From: Dechloromonas hortensis
GTDB taxonomy: Bacteria > Pseudomonadota > Gammaproteobacteria > Burkholderiales > Rhodocyclaceae
Direction: 5' to 3'
Assembly: GCF_009469765.1 (NCBI RefSeq)
Contig: NZ_SSSQ01000015.1
Span: 50,852-114,851, forward strand
Length of the DNA: 64,000 bases
This document shows, piece by piece, positions 42,517-50,613 of the stretch (position 1 is the stretch's first letter; each line of letters begins with the position of its first letter). The translations under genes were made by a program, and so were the position numbers. The notes below the pieces were generated by a model. The model did not search any database. It was not told where the DNA came from and was given only the letters and a program-made list of their open reading frames with translations.

Positions 42517-42544
42517 TGCAAATTCCGCCAAGGTGATAGAGTGC

Positions 42545-42574
42545 TGCGGTCGACCACCTCAAAATGGCAAAAAT
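42545..42574. repeat. 30-bp dispersed intergenic repeat, copy B
   Basis: Copy B (24 of 30 identical to copy C) lies directly before the AraC-type gene and overlaps its first possible ATG codons, which fall inside the conserved CAAAATGGCAAAAAT block. This makes the upstream AraC start doubtful. Confidence 0.65.
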
Positions 42575-43640
42575 GCTGCATCGCACCATCAAGAAGACTC
42601 AAACACGCACGCAAGCCACTGTTGCGATGGGCTTTGTTACCGGCATGCTGGCCGGCCTGCAGCGCCGGCAGATCGACCCAGCCCCGCTGCTAGCCGCCAC
42701 CGACATTGATCTTGCAGACACCGCCAGCCGGATCCCGATCGAGCGCTACGCCGCGCTCTACAACCGGCTGAACCGCGAACTGGACGATGAAGGCTTCGGC
42801 CTGTTCGCCCAGCCGATGCGCCCGGGCAGCTTCGAGTTCCTCTGCCGCGGCTGCCTCAGTGCACCGACGCTGGCCGACGCCCTGCTCCGCGCCAGCCGTT
42901 TCCTGCACATCGTGCTGCCCGATCTGGCAGTCAGCGTCCGCCGCGCCCACGGCCGGGCCGAACTGGTCATCAGCGAAACCCGCAAACTGTCGGACAACCC
43001 GGACGACCCCGGCCGCATCTTCGCCTTCGAATGGCTGCTCCGCCTGCTGCACGGCCTGGCCTGCTGGCTGGCCGGGCGCGGCATCGGTCTGGACAGCGTG
43101 ATCTTCCCTTACCGCCGGCCGGCCCATGCCACCGACTACCCGCTGATTTTCACCGAGGATTCGCGCTTCGCACCGACCGTGCCGGGCGGCACCGGCACAC
43201 TGGTCGCCAGCTTCAACGCCAACCTGCTCGACCTGCCGATCCGCCGCGACGAAGCGGCGCTGACCGCCTTTCTCGACGGCGCCCCGGGCAAGATCACCAC
43301 CCTCTACCGGCGCGACCGCGAAATGGTCATCCGCGTCCGCGACCTGCTGCGCGCCGCGCTGCCGGCGACGCTCAGCCTCGACGACATTGCCGGCCGCCTG
43401 CACCTGTCGCCGCGCACCATCCATCGCCGGCTGGAAGAGGAAGGCTCCAGTTTTCGCGGCATCAAGGACGCGCTACGCCGCGACATGGCGCTGGCCCGGC
43501 TGACCAAAACCAATGATTCGATCGCCGAAGTCGCCGCCGACCTCGGCTATGCCGACACCTCGGCCTTCTACCGCGCCTTCGTCGAGTGGACCGGCATGGC
43601 CCCGGTCCACTACCGGCGGCAATGGGCCGGCAAAACCTGA
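42564..43640 (+). CDS. AraC-family transcriptional regulator (arabinose-binding-like N-terminus)
   Basis: A 358-residue regulator of the OruR/ArgR-like group: N-terminal ligand domain (LERRQIDPAPLL-like start, RFLHIVLPDLAVSV, FAFEWLLRLLHGLACWL) and C-terminal AraC helix-turn-helix (LSLDDIAGRLHLSPRTIHRRLEEEG and IAEVAADLGYADTSAFYRAFVEWTGMAP). Start is uncertain: ATGs at 42564, 42573, 42627 and 42645 are all in frame and none has a ribosome site. The first two fall in repeat copy B, so 42627 (MGFVTGMLAG) may be the true start. Its position suggests it controls icmF, perhaps in response to isobutyrate or a branched acyl-CoA. Confidence 0.82.
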   Translation: MAKMLHRTIKKTQTRTQATVAMGFVTGMLAGLQRRQIDPAPLLAATDIDLADTASRIPIERYAALYNRLNRELDDEGFGLFAQPMRPGSFEFLCRGCLSAPTLADALLRASRFLHIVLPDLAVSVRRAHGRAELVISETRKLSDNPDDPGRIFAFEWLLRLLHGLACWLAGRGIGLDSVIFPYRRPAHATDYPLIFTEDSRFAPTVPGGTGTLVASFNANLLDLPIRRDEAALTAFLDGAPGKITTLYRRDREMVIRVRDLLRAALPATLSLDDIAGRLHLSPRTIHRRLEEEGSSFRGIKDALRRDMALARLTKTNDSIAEVAADLGYADTSAFYRAFVEWTGMAPVHYRRQWAGKT

Positions 43641-43656
43641 GCCGGGAAGCCGCCTG

Positions 43657-44058
43657 CTAGCGGTCAGGGCCGGGCAGCAGCCGCAAACCCAGCCAGGCGA
43701 CCACGATGACCGAGCTGATCGGGATGGCGACCGAAAATAAAACGAAGAAGGGGATGCAAATCCAGTGTCCCTGAAAAAGCTGCGAACTCAGCGCACCGAC
43801 CGACAGCGCGAGCAAATCGAGAACCAGCCAACGCTTCAGGTAGGTCAGCAGCCAGTGCGCCTGTGACTGGTTGTGGCGCCAGGCGGCAGAACGCTCCAGC
43901 CAGCTGCCGCAGTCGACGTTACGAAACAGCCAGCTAAAGAAAAAATAGCGGTATAGGAGGGATGGTTTGCTGTCTCGTCGCATCAGAAAACTCCCGAAGT
44001 ATTGATGCAGAGACAACACGAAGTGGCCGTTGTTCAGAGTGCCAGCAAAATCGACCAT
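43657..44058 (-). CDS. Unknown membrane protein
   Basis: A 133-residue protein with two C-terminal membrane helices (WLVLDLLALSVGALSSQLF and the following IPFFVLFSVAIPISSVIVV) and a basic, aromatic-rich N-terminal half (FGSFLMRRDSKPSLLYRYFFF). I start at ATG 44058 because AAGGTG lies before it; the frame upstream to 44106 has no ribosome site. No family recognised. It stands alone, convergent with the AraC-type gene and just after the terC terminator. It could be a real but small orphan; codon bias is good. Confidence 0.5.
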   Translation of the reverse strand: MVDFAGTLNNGHFVLSLHQYFGSFLMRRDSKPSLLYRYFFFSWLFRNVDCGSWLERSAAWRHNQSQAHWLLTYLKRWLVLDLLALSVGALSSQLFQGHWICIPFFVLFSVAIPISSVIVVAWLGLRLLPGPDR

Positions 44059-44098
44059 GCCGCGCACCTTGGCGGCTTGTCTGGCGGCTAAATGAAAA

Positions 44099-44130
44099 AC
44101 GGGCACCCGCCTGACGGCGTGGTGCCCGTT
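44099..44130 (-). terminator. Intrinsic terminator after the TerC-family gene
   Basis: AACGGGCACC (44099-44108) pairs with GGTGCCCGTT (44121-44130), 12-base loop. On the minus strand the stem is followed by TTTTTC, a good terminator for the terC-type gene. Confidence 0.85.
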
Positions 44131-44153
44131 TCCACTACAACCCGGCTACCGGG

Positions 44154-44912
44154 TCAGACGTTCTCCGGCTCGCGAACGTAAGGCTCGCGCAGATCGACCG
44201 GCTTGACGGTCTTCTTGCGCATGCGGATGTTGAGCATCTCGACGCCGACCGAGAAGGCCATCGCGAAGTAGATGTAGCCCTTCGGCACATGGTGGCCGAA
44301 GCCGTCGGCGATCAGCACGACGCCGACGACAACCAGGAAGGACAGGGCCAGCATCTTGATCGTCGGGTGGTTCGAGACGAACTCGCCGATCGAGCGGGCA
44401 AACAGCATCATCAGGCCGACCGAGGCGACCACCGCGGCGATCATCACGCCGACCTCGCTGACCATGCCGACCGCAGTAATGATCGAATCGAGCGAGAAGA
44501 CCAGGTCGATGACGATGATCTGGGCGATGACGCCGGCAAAGCTCGACCCGACCTTGCGCGAGGCTTCGCCCTCCTCGCCTTCGAGCAGCTGGTGTACTTC
44601 GCCGGTACTCTTCCAGATCAGGAACAGGCCGCCGGCGATCAGGATCAGGTCGCGCCCGGAAATGCCGAAATTGAACAGGGTCACCACCGGTTCGGTCAGG
44701 CCGACGATCCACGACAGCAACAGCAACAGGCCGATGCGCATGAACATCGCGAGGAACAGGCCGATCCGCCGCGCCAGTTCCTGTTGCGCCTTGGGCAGGC
44801 GGTCGACGAGGATCGAGATGAAGATGATGTTGTCGATGCCCAGCACCAGTTCCAGCGCGGTCAGCGTGAAAAAGGCGATCCAGATTTCGGGGGAGAGCAG
44901 CAGTTCGAGCAT
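44154..44912 (-). CDS. TerC-family membrane protein
   Basis: A 252-residue polytopic membrane protein of the TerC family (seven to nine helices). Conserved acidic helix motifs are present: LTALELVLGIDNIIFISIL, in which the Asp/Asn pair is thought to bind metal, and VIDLVFSLDSIITAVGMV. Some TerC homologues (Alx) export manganese or help metalate secreted enzymes. I start at ATG 44912 (MLELLLSPEIW); the upstream extension to 44963 is not supported. No yybP-ykoY-like leader is visible in the 120 bases upstream, so riboswitch control is unlikely. Confidence 0.88.
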   Translation of the reverse strand: MLELLLSPEIWIAFFTLTALELVLGIDNIIFISILVDRLPKAQQELARRIGLFLAMFMRIGLLLLLSWIVGLTEPVVTLFNFGISGRDLILIAGGLFLIWKSTGEVHQLLEGEEGEASRKVGSSFAGVIAQIIVIDLVFSLDSIITAVGMVSEVGVMIAAVVASVGLMMLFARSIGEFVSNHPTIKMLALSFLVVVGVVLIADGFGHHVPKGYIYFAMAFSVGVEMLNIRMRKKTVKPVDLREPYVREPENV

Positions 44913-45033
44913 GGGAGTCAGACCTGAGAGCAGTTCGAGGAAGCGATTGTAGCGACTCTGCAACCCTTCGAAACACCCTGATTACCAAAAGCCACACTTC
45001 GTAAATTTCGAAGCATTGCTCTTGGCAACAGAA

Positions 45034-45810
45034 TTAGCCGAGGTGATTCAGGAAAGCCCGCGTCCGTGGTTGCAGCGGGTTGGCAAAGAAGCTGGCGGCC
45101 GGCTGTTCTTCGACGATCTCGCCGCCGTCCATGAAGATGACGCGGCTCGAAACATCGCGGGCGAAGGCCATTTCATGGGTAACGACGAGCATGGTCATGT
45201 GCTCGTCGGCCAGTTGCCGCATGCTGCGCAGCACTTCGCCGGTCAACTCCGGGTCGAGCGCCGAAGTCGGCTCGTCGAACAGCATGATGTCCGGCTCCAT
45301 GGCCAGGGCGCGGGCAATGGCGACCCGCTGCTTCTGGCCGCCGGAGAGGCGGGAGGGATGGCTGTCGCACTTTTCCAGCAGGCCGACCTTGCGCAGCAGT
45401 TCCTGCGCCAGCGGCACCGCCGCCTCCCGGCTCATGCCCTTGACGGTGATCGGCGCCTCGATGATGTTTTGCAGCACGGTCAGGTGGGGAAACAGGTTGA
45501 ATTGCTGGAAGACCATGCCCATCTTGCGGCAGATGCGGCGCGCTTCCTTGTCCGGCGCGTAGCGGCAGATGCCGTGGCTGTCGGTGGAGGCGAGAATCTC
45601 GCCTTCGATCTCGATATCGCCGCGATCGATCGTTTCCAGCTGGTTGAGACAGCGCAGGAAAGTGCTCTTGCCCGAGCCGGACGGGCCGATCACCGCGATC
45701 ACCTCGCCCTTGCCGAGTTCGAGCGAAACGCCGCGCAGCACATCGACCCCGCCGAATTGCTTGCGGATGTTGCGGGCCGAGATCATCGGCTCAGTCGTCA
45801 TAGACGGCAT
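45034..45810 (-). CDS. Polar amino-acid ABC transporter ATPase (GlnQ/HisP type)
   Basis: A 258-residue ATPase with Walker A GPSGSGKSTFLRCLNQL, signature LSGGQKQRVAIARAL, Walker B IMLFDEPTSALDPEL and the switch His in VVTHEMAFARD. It drives uptake of a polar amino acid. Two starts are possible: ATG 45810, preceded by GGAAAAG inside the permease gene, or ATG 45801, which overlaps the permease stop. I use the first. Last gene of the binding protein-permease-ATPase operon. Confidence 0.9.
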   Translation of the reverse strand: MPSMTTEPMISARNIRKQFGGVDVLRGVSLELGKGEVIAVIGPSGSGKSTFLRCLNQLETIDRGDIEIEGEILASTDSHGICRYAPDKEARRICRKMGMVFQQFNLFPHLTVLQNIIEAPITVKGMSREAAVPLAQELLRKVGLLEKCDSHPSRLSGGQKQRVAIARALAMEPDIMLFDEPTSALDPELTGEVLRSMRQLADEHMTMLVVTHEMAFARDVSSRVIFMDGGEIVEEQPAASFFANPLQPRTRAFLNHLG

Positions 45811-46444
45811 ATTTCTTTTCCAGGCGCAGGAAGCCCCAGGTCAGGACCAGGGTCATGATCAGATAAAAGGCGGCGGCAACGACGAAGGGCATCGTCGTGA
45901 AATCGCGCTGCACCATGCCGCGCGCGGCGCGCAGCAGGTCGTTCATGGCCAGTACGTAGATCAGCGAGGTGTCCTTGATCAGCGTGATGGTTTCGTTGCT
46001 CATCGGCGGCAGGATGCGCTTGACCATCTGCGGCAGCACGATGCGGCGCATGGTCTGGGCATGGGAGAGGCCCAGCACCTGCCCGGCCTCGTATTGGCCG
46101 CGGCCGACCGACTGGATGCCGGCCCGGAAGATTTCGGCGAAATAGGCAGCGTAGTTCAGCACGAAGGCGACGATGGCGGCGGGAAAATCGGGCAACCGGA
46201 TGCCGACGTAGGGCACGAAGGGCAGCGCGAAATAGATGAAGAGCATCTGCAGCATCAGCGGCGTGCCGCGCATCAGCCAGATATAGCCGCTGACCAGCCG
46301 GCTCGCCACCGTGAAACGCGAAATGCGGACCAGGGCCAGCCCCAGTCCGAGCGGGACGGCCAGCACCAGCGTCGCAAAAAACACCTGCAGCGTGACGGCA
46401 GTCCCCTGCAGCAAGGGGCCGATGATTTCGAAGATGTAGTCCAT
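45791..46444 (-). CDS. Polar amino-acid ABC transporter permease (HisM/GlnP type)
   Basis: A 217-residue permease with five helices and the EAA loop (AAYFAEIFRAGIQSVGRGQYEAGQVLGLS), the contact point for the ATPase. Only one permease is present, so the channel is probably a homodimer. It overlaps the ATPase gene by 20 bases and follows the binding-protein gene by 71 bases, a space containing a small CTGCATGCAG palindrome but no clear terminator. Confidence 0.9.
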   Translation of the reverse strand: MDYIFEIIGPLLQGTAVTLQVFFATLVLAVPLGLGLALVRISRFTVASRLVSGYIWLMRGTPLMLQMLFIYFALPFVPYVGIRLPDFPAAIVAFVLNYAAYFAEIFRAGIQSVGRGQYEAGQVLGLSHAQTMRRIVLPQMVKRILPPMSNETITLIKDTSLIYVLAMNDLLRAARGMVQRDFTTMPFVVAAAFYLIMTLVLTWGFLRLEKKYAVYDD

Positions 46445-46515
46445 TGAGCGGCCTTGTCATCGGGCTGGACAAACGGCCGACCCGAAGGAACCCTGCATGC
46501 AGCGGGTAAAAAGTG

Positions 46516-47316
46516 TTACTTGACGATGTCCTTGCCGAACCACTGGCTGGAGATGCGGCCTGCCGCGCCGTCCTTCTTCATCTCGTCGATCGCCTTCTGC
46601 AGCCTGGCGAGCAGTTCGCCGTCGTCCTTGCGCACGCCGACGCCGTACTCTTCGGTGCCGAAATTGTCTTCCAGAATGACATATTCACCCGGCTTCTTGG
46701 CCGTGTAGTAGCGGCCGACCACTTCGTCGACGACCAGTGCTTCCAGGCGGCCGGTTTTCAGGTCCATCAGGGCGGTCACGTTGTCGCCGAATTTCTTCAG
46801 TTCCTTGATCGCCTTCAGCGTCGCGGCATCCTTCTCGATTGCCTCGACCGCGCTGCTGCCTTCCTGGACGCCGATCACCTTGCCGGCCAGATCGGCCTTG
46901 CCCTTGATCGGCGAACCGGCGGCGACCACGATGATCTGGCGGTTTTCCAGATAGGGCGCGGTGAAGGCGATCTGTTCCTTGCGCTTGTCGGTGATAGTAA
47001 GACCGTTCCACAGCACATCGACGCGCTTGCCGCCGAGTTCGGCTTCCTTGGCATTCCAGTCGATCGGCTTGAACTCGACTTCGGCACCCAGACGCTTGGC
47101 CGCTTCGCGGGCGAGATCGATATCGAAGCCGACCAGCGCGTTCTTCTCGTCGCGGAAGCCCATCGGCGGGAAATTGTCATCGAGCCCGACGACGATCTTG
47201 CTGACCGCCACCGGCGCCGGCGCAGCGGCCGGCGCCGCTTCTTCCTTCTTGCCGCAGCCGCTCAGGGCGAGACCGGCAGCCAATGCCAGGACCAGTAGGG
47301 AAACCTGCTTTTTCAT
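46516..47316 (-). CDS. Polar amino-acid-binding lipoprotein (SBP_bac_3)
   Basis: A 266-residue type II periplasmic binding protein. The signal peptide ends in lipobox ALSGC (Cys ~21), then an Ala/Pro-rich linker, then the domain (KIVVGLDDNFPPMGFRDEK; KRVDVLWNGLTITDKRKEQIAFT; GVQEGSSAVEAIEKD). The W-N-G-L-T segment and the acidic Asp residues fit binding of a cationic or amide amino acid, but the ligand cannot be read with confidence. Confidence 0.9.
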   Translation of the reverse strand: MKKQVSLLVLALAAGLALSGCGKKEEAAPAAAPAPVAVSKIVVGLDDNFPPMGFRDEKNALVGFDIDLAREAAKRLGAEVEFKPIDWNAKEAELGGKRVDVLWNGLTITDKRKEQIAFTAPYLENRQIIVVAAGSPIKGKADLAGKVIGVQEGSSAVEAIEKDAATLKAIKELKKFGDNVTALMDLKTGRLEALVVDEVVGRYYTAKKPGEYVILEDNFGTEEYGVGVRKDDGELLARLQKAIDEMKKDGAAGRISSQWFGKDIVK

Positions 47317-47460
47317 GTTCGATTCAATCCGGAAAACAGTGATTCAGCCCGCGCCAAGAGGTCACTTTGTGTGTCCGCGGGGCGAAGAAAGGGCGGATTG
47401 TCACCTTATTGAGAGCCCTTTTCAATCGTCGAACGGACTCTCGGCCCACCGGGCAAGCAT

Positions 47461-47496
47461 AAAAAAAGGCGCCGTCCCGCTCGGGAGGCGCCTTTT
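47461..47496 (-). terminator. Intrinsic terminator after gpmI
   Basis: AAAAGGCGCC pairs with GGCGCCTTTT around an inner CCC/GGG stem, flanked on the minus strand by a T7 run. It ends transcription of gpmI (stop at 47511) and is also symmetrical enough to work in the other direction. Confidence 0.85.
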
Positions 47497-47510
47497 GCCC
47501 GAAAGACCGT

Positions 47511-49151
47511 TTACTTGATGTCGAGCACGCTTTCATCCCAGGCGGCGTGCTTCTCCAGGCCGAGCAGGTTGGCAACGGTGGCCGCGATATTGGAAAGGCC
47601 AGCCGTCGCAGTCTGATTCAGGCCCAGCTTGCCGCCGCTGACGTTGTCGTAGAGGATCAGCGGCACCGGGTTCAGCGTGTGCGCGGTCTTCGCCTTGAAC
47701 GAGCCGTCGCTGTTCTGGGCCGGCTGCTTGGTCTTCTTGTCCAGTTCATACATTTCGTCGGCGTTGCCGTGGTCGGCCGTGATCAGCGCCACGCCGCCGG
47801 CCGCATCGACCGCCTGCAGGACGCGGGCGAGCGACAGGTCGACCGCTTCGACGGCCAGCGTCGCGGCGAAGAAGTTGCCGGTGTGACCGACCATGTCGCC
47901 GTTGGCGAAATTGCAGCGCAGCGTCCGGTACTGACCGGACTGGAGGGCGGCGATCATCGCGTCGGCGATTTCGGCCGCCTTCATCCACGGCCGCTGTTCG
48001 AAAGGCACGACGTCGCTCGGGATTTCCTGCCAGGTTTCGCCATCGAACTTGCCGGAACGGTTGCCGTTCCAGAAGTAGGTGACATGGCCGAACTTCTGGG
48101 TTTCCGAACAGGCGAACTGGGCGATGCCGGACTTGGCAAACCATTCGCCGGTGGTGTCCTTGATGGCCGGCGGCGCGACCAGGAAGCGGGCCGGCAACTT
48201 GAGGTCGCCGTCGTACTGCAGCATGCCGGCGTAGGTGACGCGCGGCTGGCGGACACGGTCGAATTTATTGAAGGCAGCCTCTTCGAAGGCACGGGTGATT
48301 TCGATGGCGCGGTCGCCGCGGAAATTGAAGAAGACGACCGAGTCGCCATCCTCGATGGTACCGATTGCCTTGCCGTTTTCGCCGATGACGAATTCCGGCA
48401 GGTCCTGGTCGATGGTGCCCGGATTTTGCTCGCGCAGGCCGTTGACCGCAGCAGTCGCATTCGGGAACTGCGGCCCTTCGCCCAGCACATGGACTTTCCA
48501 GCCTTTATCGACCATTGCCCAGTTGGCATCGTAACGGTCCATCGTGATGTACTGGCGACCGCCACCGGAAGCGATGCGGGCATCGAAGCCGGCATCGCTG
48601 ACTTCGCCGAGGAATGCCTCGAAGGGCACGACGTAGTCGAGTGCACTGGTTTCCGGCACGTCGCGACCGTCGAGCAGGGCGTGGATGCGGACCGTTTTGA
48701 CGCCCTCGGCCTTGGCCTGGACGACCATCGCCTTCAGGTGGTCGATGTGGCTATGGACATTGCCATCCGAGAACAAGCCGATGAAATGGACGACGCCCCG
48801 CCCAGCCTTGGCGCCGGCGACGATCTCCTGCCAGGCCGCGCCCTGCCAGATGGCGCCGGAAGCAATGGCGTTGGCGACCAGCGCCGCCCCCTGGCTGTAC
48901 ACCTGGCCGGCGCCGATGGCGTTGTGGCCGACTTCGGAATTCCCCATGTCATCATCGGACGGCATGCCGACCGCCGTGCCGTGGGCACGCAGGCGAATGT
49001 TCGGATAGCTGGCGAACAGACGGTCGAGGGTCGGCTTGCGGGCGGCGGCGATGGCGCTGCCGGCATCGGATTTCGGCAGGCCGTAGCCGTCCATCACGAT
49101 GACGACAACGGGGCCCTGGACACCGGCGAAAGAGGAAAGCTTCTGTAGCAT
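47511..49151 (-). CDS. gpmI: 2,3-bisphosphoglycerate-independent phosphoglycerate mutase
   Basis: A 546-residue two-metal phosphoglycerate mutase that interconverts 3- and 2-phosphoglycerate in glycolysis and gluconeogenesis. Seen: metal-site PVVVIVMDGYGLPKSD, the catalytic-Ser segment DDDMGNSEVGHNAIGAGQV, HALLDGRDVPETSA, and the C-terminal metal site LITADHGNADEM. I start at ATG 49151 (MLQKLSSFAG), matching the family; a GTG-led frame from 49193 adds residues with no ribosome site, but the chosen start also lacks one. Monocistronic. Confidence 0.92.
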   Translation of the reverse strand: MLQKLSSFAGVQGPVVVIVMDGYGLPKSDAGSAIAAARKPTLDRLFASYPNIRLRAHGTAVGMPSDDDMGNSEVGHNAIGAGQVYSQGAALVANAIASGAIWQGAAWQEIVAGAKAGRGVVHFIGLFSDGNVHSHIDHLKAMVVQAKAEGVKTVRIHALLDGRDVPETSALDYVVPFEAFLGEVSDAGFDARIASGGGRQYITMDRYDANWAMVDKGWKVHVLGEGPQFPNATAAVNGLREQNPGTIDQDLPEFVIGENGKAIGTIEDGDSVVFFNFRGDRAIEITRAFEEAAFNKFDRVRQPRVTYAGMLQYDGDLKLPARFLVAPPAIKDTTGEWFAKSGIAQFACSETQKFGHVTYFWNGNRSGKFDGETWQEIPSDVVPFEQRPWMKAAEIADAMIAALQSGQYRTLRCNFANGDMVGHTGNFFAATLAVEAVDLSLARVLQAVDAAGGVALITADHGNADEMYELDKKTKQPAQNSDGSFKAKTAHTLNPVPLILYDNVSGGKLGLNQTATAGLSNIAATVANLLGLEKHAAWDESVLDIK

Positions 49152-49301
49152 GAGGAGGATTCCGGCAAAGGAAAAAGGGGTTGGAATTGTCACGACAAGG
49201 GAATAACCCCGGTCGCGATAATTCAGTCAAACCAGCATTTTACCTTTGAACGTCGGCCGCGCGGCAGGCATCGGCCCTGCCGCCCGATCACCCGCCTCCG
49301 C

Positions 49302-50513
49302 TCAGCCTTGCGGACACACCGTCGGCGCCTCGCTGCGCGCTGCGGCATCGCGCTTTTCGACGCCCTTGAGCAGCACCAGCAACAAGGTACCGACCACCAT
49401 GACGCCAGCCGCCAGATAGAGGCCGGCCTCGTAGTTGCCGAATCGGGTGGCCAGCGCCCCGGTAATTGCCGGGGCCAGAATCTGCGCCGCACCGTAGGAG
49501 AGCGTCATCTTGCCCATCATCTTGGCCGGGCGGGTCGGGTAGTAGCGGCCGGCCATGGTCAGCACCAGGCTGACCATGCCGATGAAGGTGCCGCCGAAGA
49601 GCAGCGCTCCGAAAATGGCGGCGAGCAGACCGCCGACCAGCACCGGCAGCAGGATGCCGATGATCTGCAGCACGGCGGCGGCGATCAGCGCATTGAGATC
49701 GCCAATGCGGCGGGCAATGAAATCCCAGTTGATGCAGGCCGGCGCCGCCCCGATGCCGATCGCCAGGAAGACCAGGTTGCCCTGCCCGGCCAGCCCCGGC
49801 AGATGCTCGATGATGGCGACGATGAAGGTGGCGCTGACCACGTAGCCGACCCCGGCACAAAAATAGGCGGCCATGAACAGGCGCATGAACAACGGGCTGG
49901 GCGGGTTGTCCACCATCGCCTGGCCGCTCTTGGTCAGGCCGCTGGTATCCGGTGCCGGCAGCCAGCGCAGCGCCGGAATCAGCAGCAGGCAACCGAAGAC
50001 GGTGAAGGCGAACCATTGCTGCTGCCAGTCCAGCCAATGGCTCATCACCGCCACCGCCGTGGCGCAGCCGGCGATGCCGAGGCCGATGCCGGCGAAGTGG
50101 ATGCCCAGTTCGCTGCGGTGATTGTGGCGGATCAGCCAGTTGAGGATCAGCCCGGTGCCGAGCAGCATGCCGGCCGCGCTGGATAGCCCGGCGACAAAGC
50201 GTGACACCGCCCAGATCGTGACGTCGGTGGTCAGCCCCATCAGCAGCGTGCTGAGGATGGCGACGACCAGGCCGATCCGGTACAGGCGGTCCTTCAGCAC
50301 CAGATCGCTGATCAGCGACGCGATCAGCGCACCGCTCAGGTAACCGGCGTAGTTGATCGCCGCCAGCCAGCCGGCTTCGGCAATGCCCAGCCCGGCCTGC
50401 CTCTGCATCAGCGGCAGCAGCGGCGTATAGGAAAAGCGGGCGACGCCGAGCACCAGGATCAGACTGAAAATACCGGCGCTGAGCACCTTGAGGCGCTCTC
50501 TCTGTTCGCTCAT
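49302..50513 (-). CDS. YbfB/YjiJ-family MFS transporter
   Basis: A 403-residue major-facilitator protein with twelve helices. The family signature is the start FSLILVLGVARFSYTPLLPLMQ and the loop NYAGYLSGALIASLI; members are putative efflux proteins whose substrates are mostly unknown. It is divergent from a LysR-type gene, so it is probably the regulated target. A GC hairpin (about 49259-49285) lies past its stop, without a T run. Confidence 0.82.
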   Translation of the reverse strand: MSEQRERLKVLSAGIFSLILVLGVARFSYTPLLPLMQRQAGLGIAEAGWLAAINYAGYLSGALIASLISDLVLKDRLYRIGLVVAILSTLLMGLTTDVTIWAVSRFVAGLSSAAGMLLGTGLILNWLIRHNHRSELGIHFAGIGLGIAGCATAVAVMSHWLDWQQQWFAFTVFGCLLLIPALRWLPAPDTSGLTKSGQAMVDNPPSPLFMRLFMAAYFCAGVGYVVSATFIVAIIEHLPGLAGQGNLVFLAIGIGAAPACINWDFIARRIGDLNALIAAAVLQIIGILLPVLVGGLLAAIFGALLFGGTFIGMVSLVLTMAGRYYPTRPAKMMGKMTLSYGAAQILAPAITGALATRFGNYEAGLYLAAGVMVVGTLLLVLLKGVEKRDAAARSEAPTVCPQG

Positions 50514-50569
50514 CGCATGTCTCCTTTAGTTTTTGTCAGCCTAACGATAAACAGACTAAACTATCTGCA

Positions 50570-50604
50570 CAATTGAATTGTTTAGAACAAAACGTTCTGT
50601 TTTG
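50570..50604. promoter_or_regulatory. Overlapping inverted repeats in the MFS/LysR divergent promoter
   Basis: The 100-base gap holds CAATT-G-AATTG (50570-50580), AGAAC-N5-GTTCT (50584-50598) and CAAAAC-N5-GTTTTG (50588-50604). LysR-type regulators bind imperfect T-N11-A dyads in exactly this kind of shared promoter, so these are the best operator candidates for the two genes. Confidence 0.55.
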
Positions 50605-50613
50605 GAGATACCT

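Noticed and set aside
39072..42536. A very long plus-strand open frame (1154 codons) opposite icmF
   Set aside because: It mirrors icmF codon by codon; high third-position G+C keeps stops out of the antisense frame. Its protein has no family features (His/Asp/Gly/Arg/Leu-rich) and no ribosome site.
44913..45033. A yybP-ykoY-type manganese riboswitch before the terC-type gene
   Set aside because: The gap is only 121 bases and lacks the paired conserved loops; no fit.
49259..49285. A GC-rich hairpin after the MFS gene as terminator
   Set aside because: Stem present but no T run, and pairing of similar quality is common at this G+C; kept only as a note in the gene entry.
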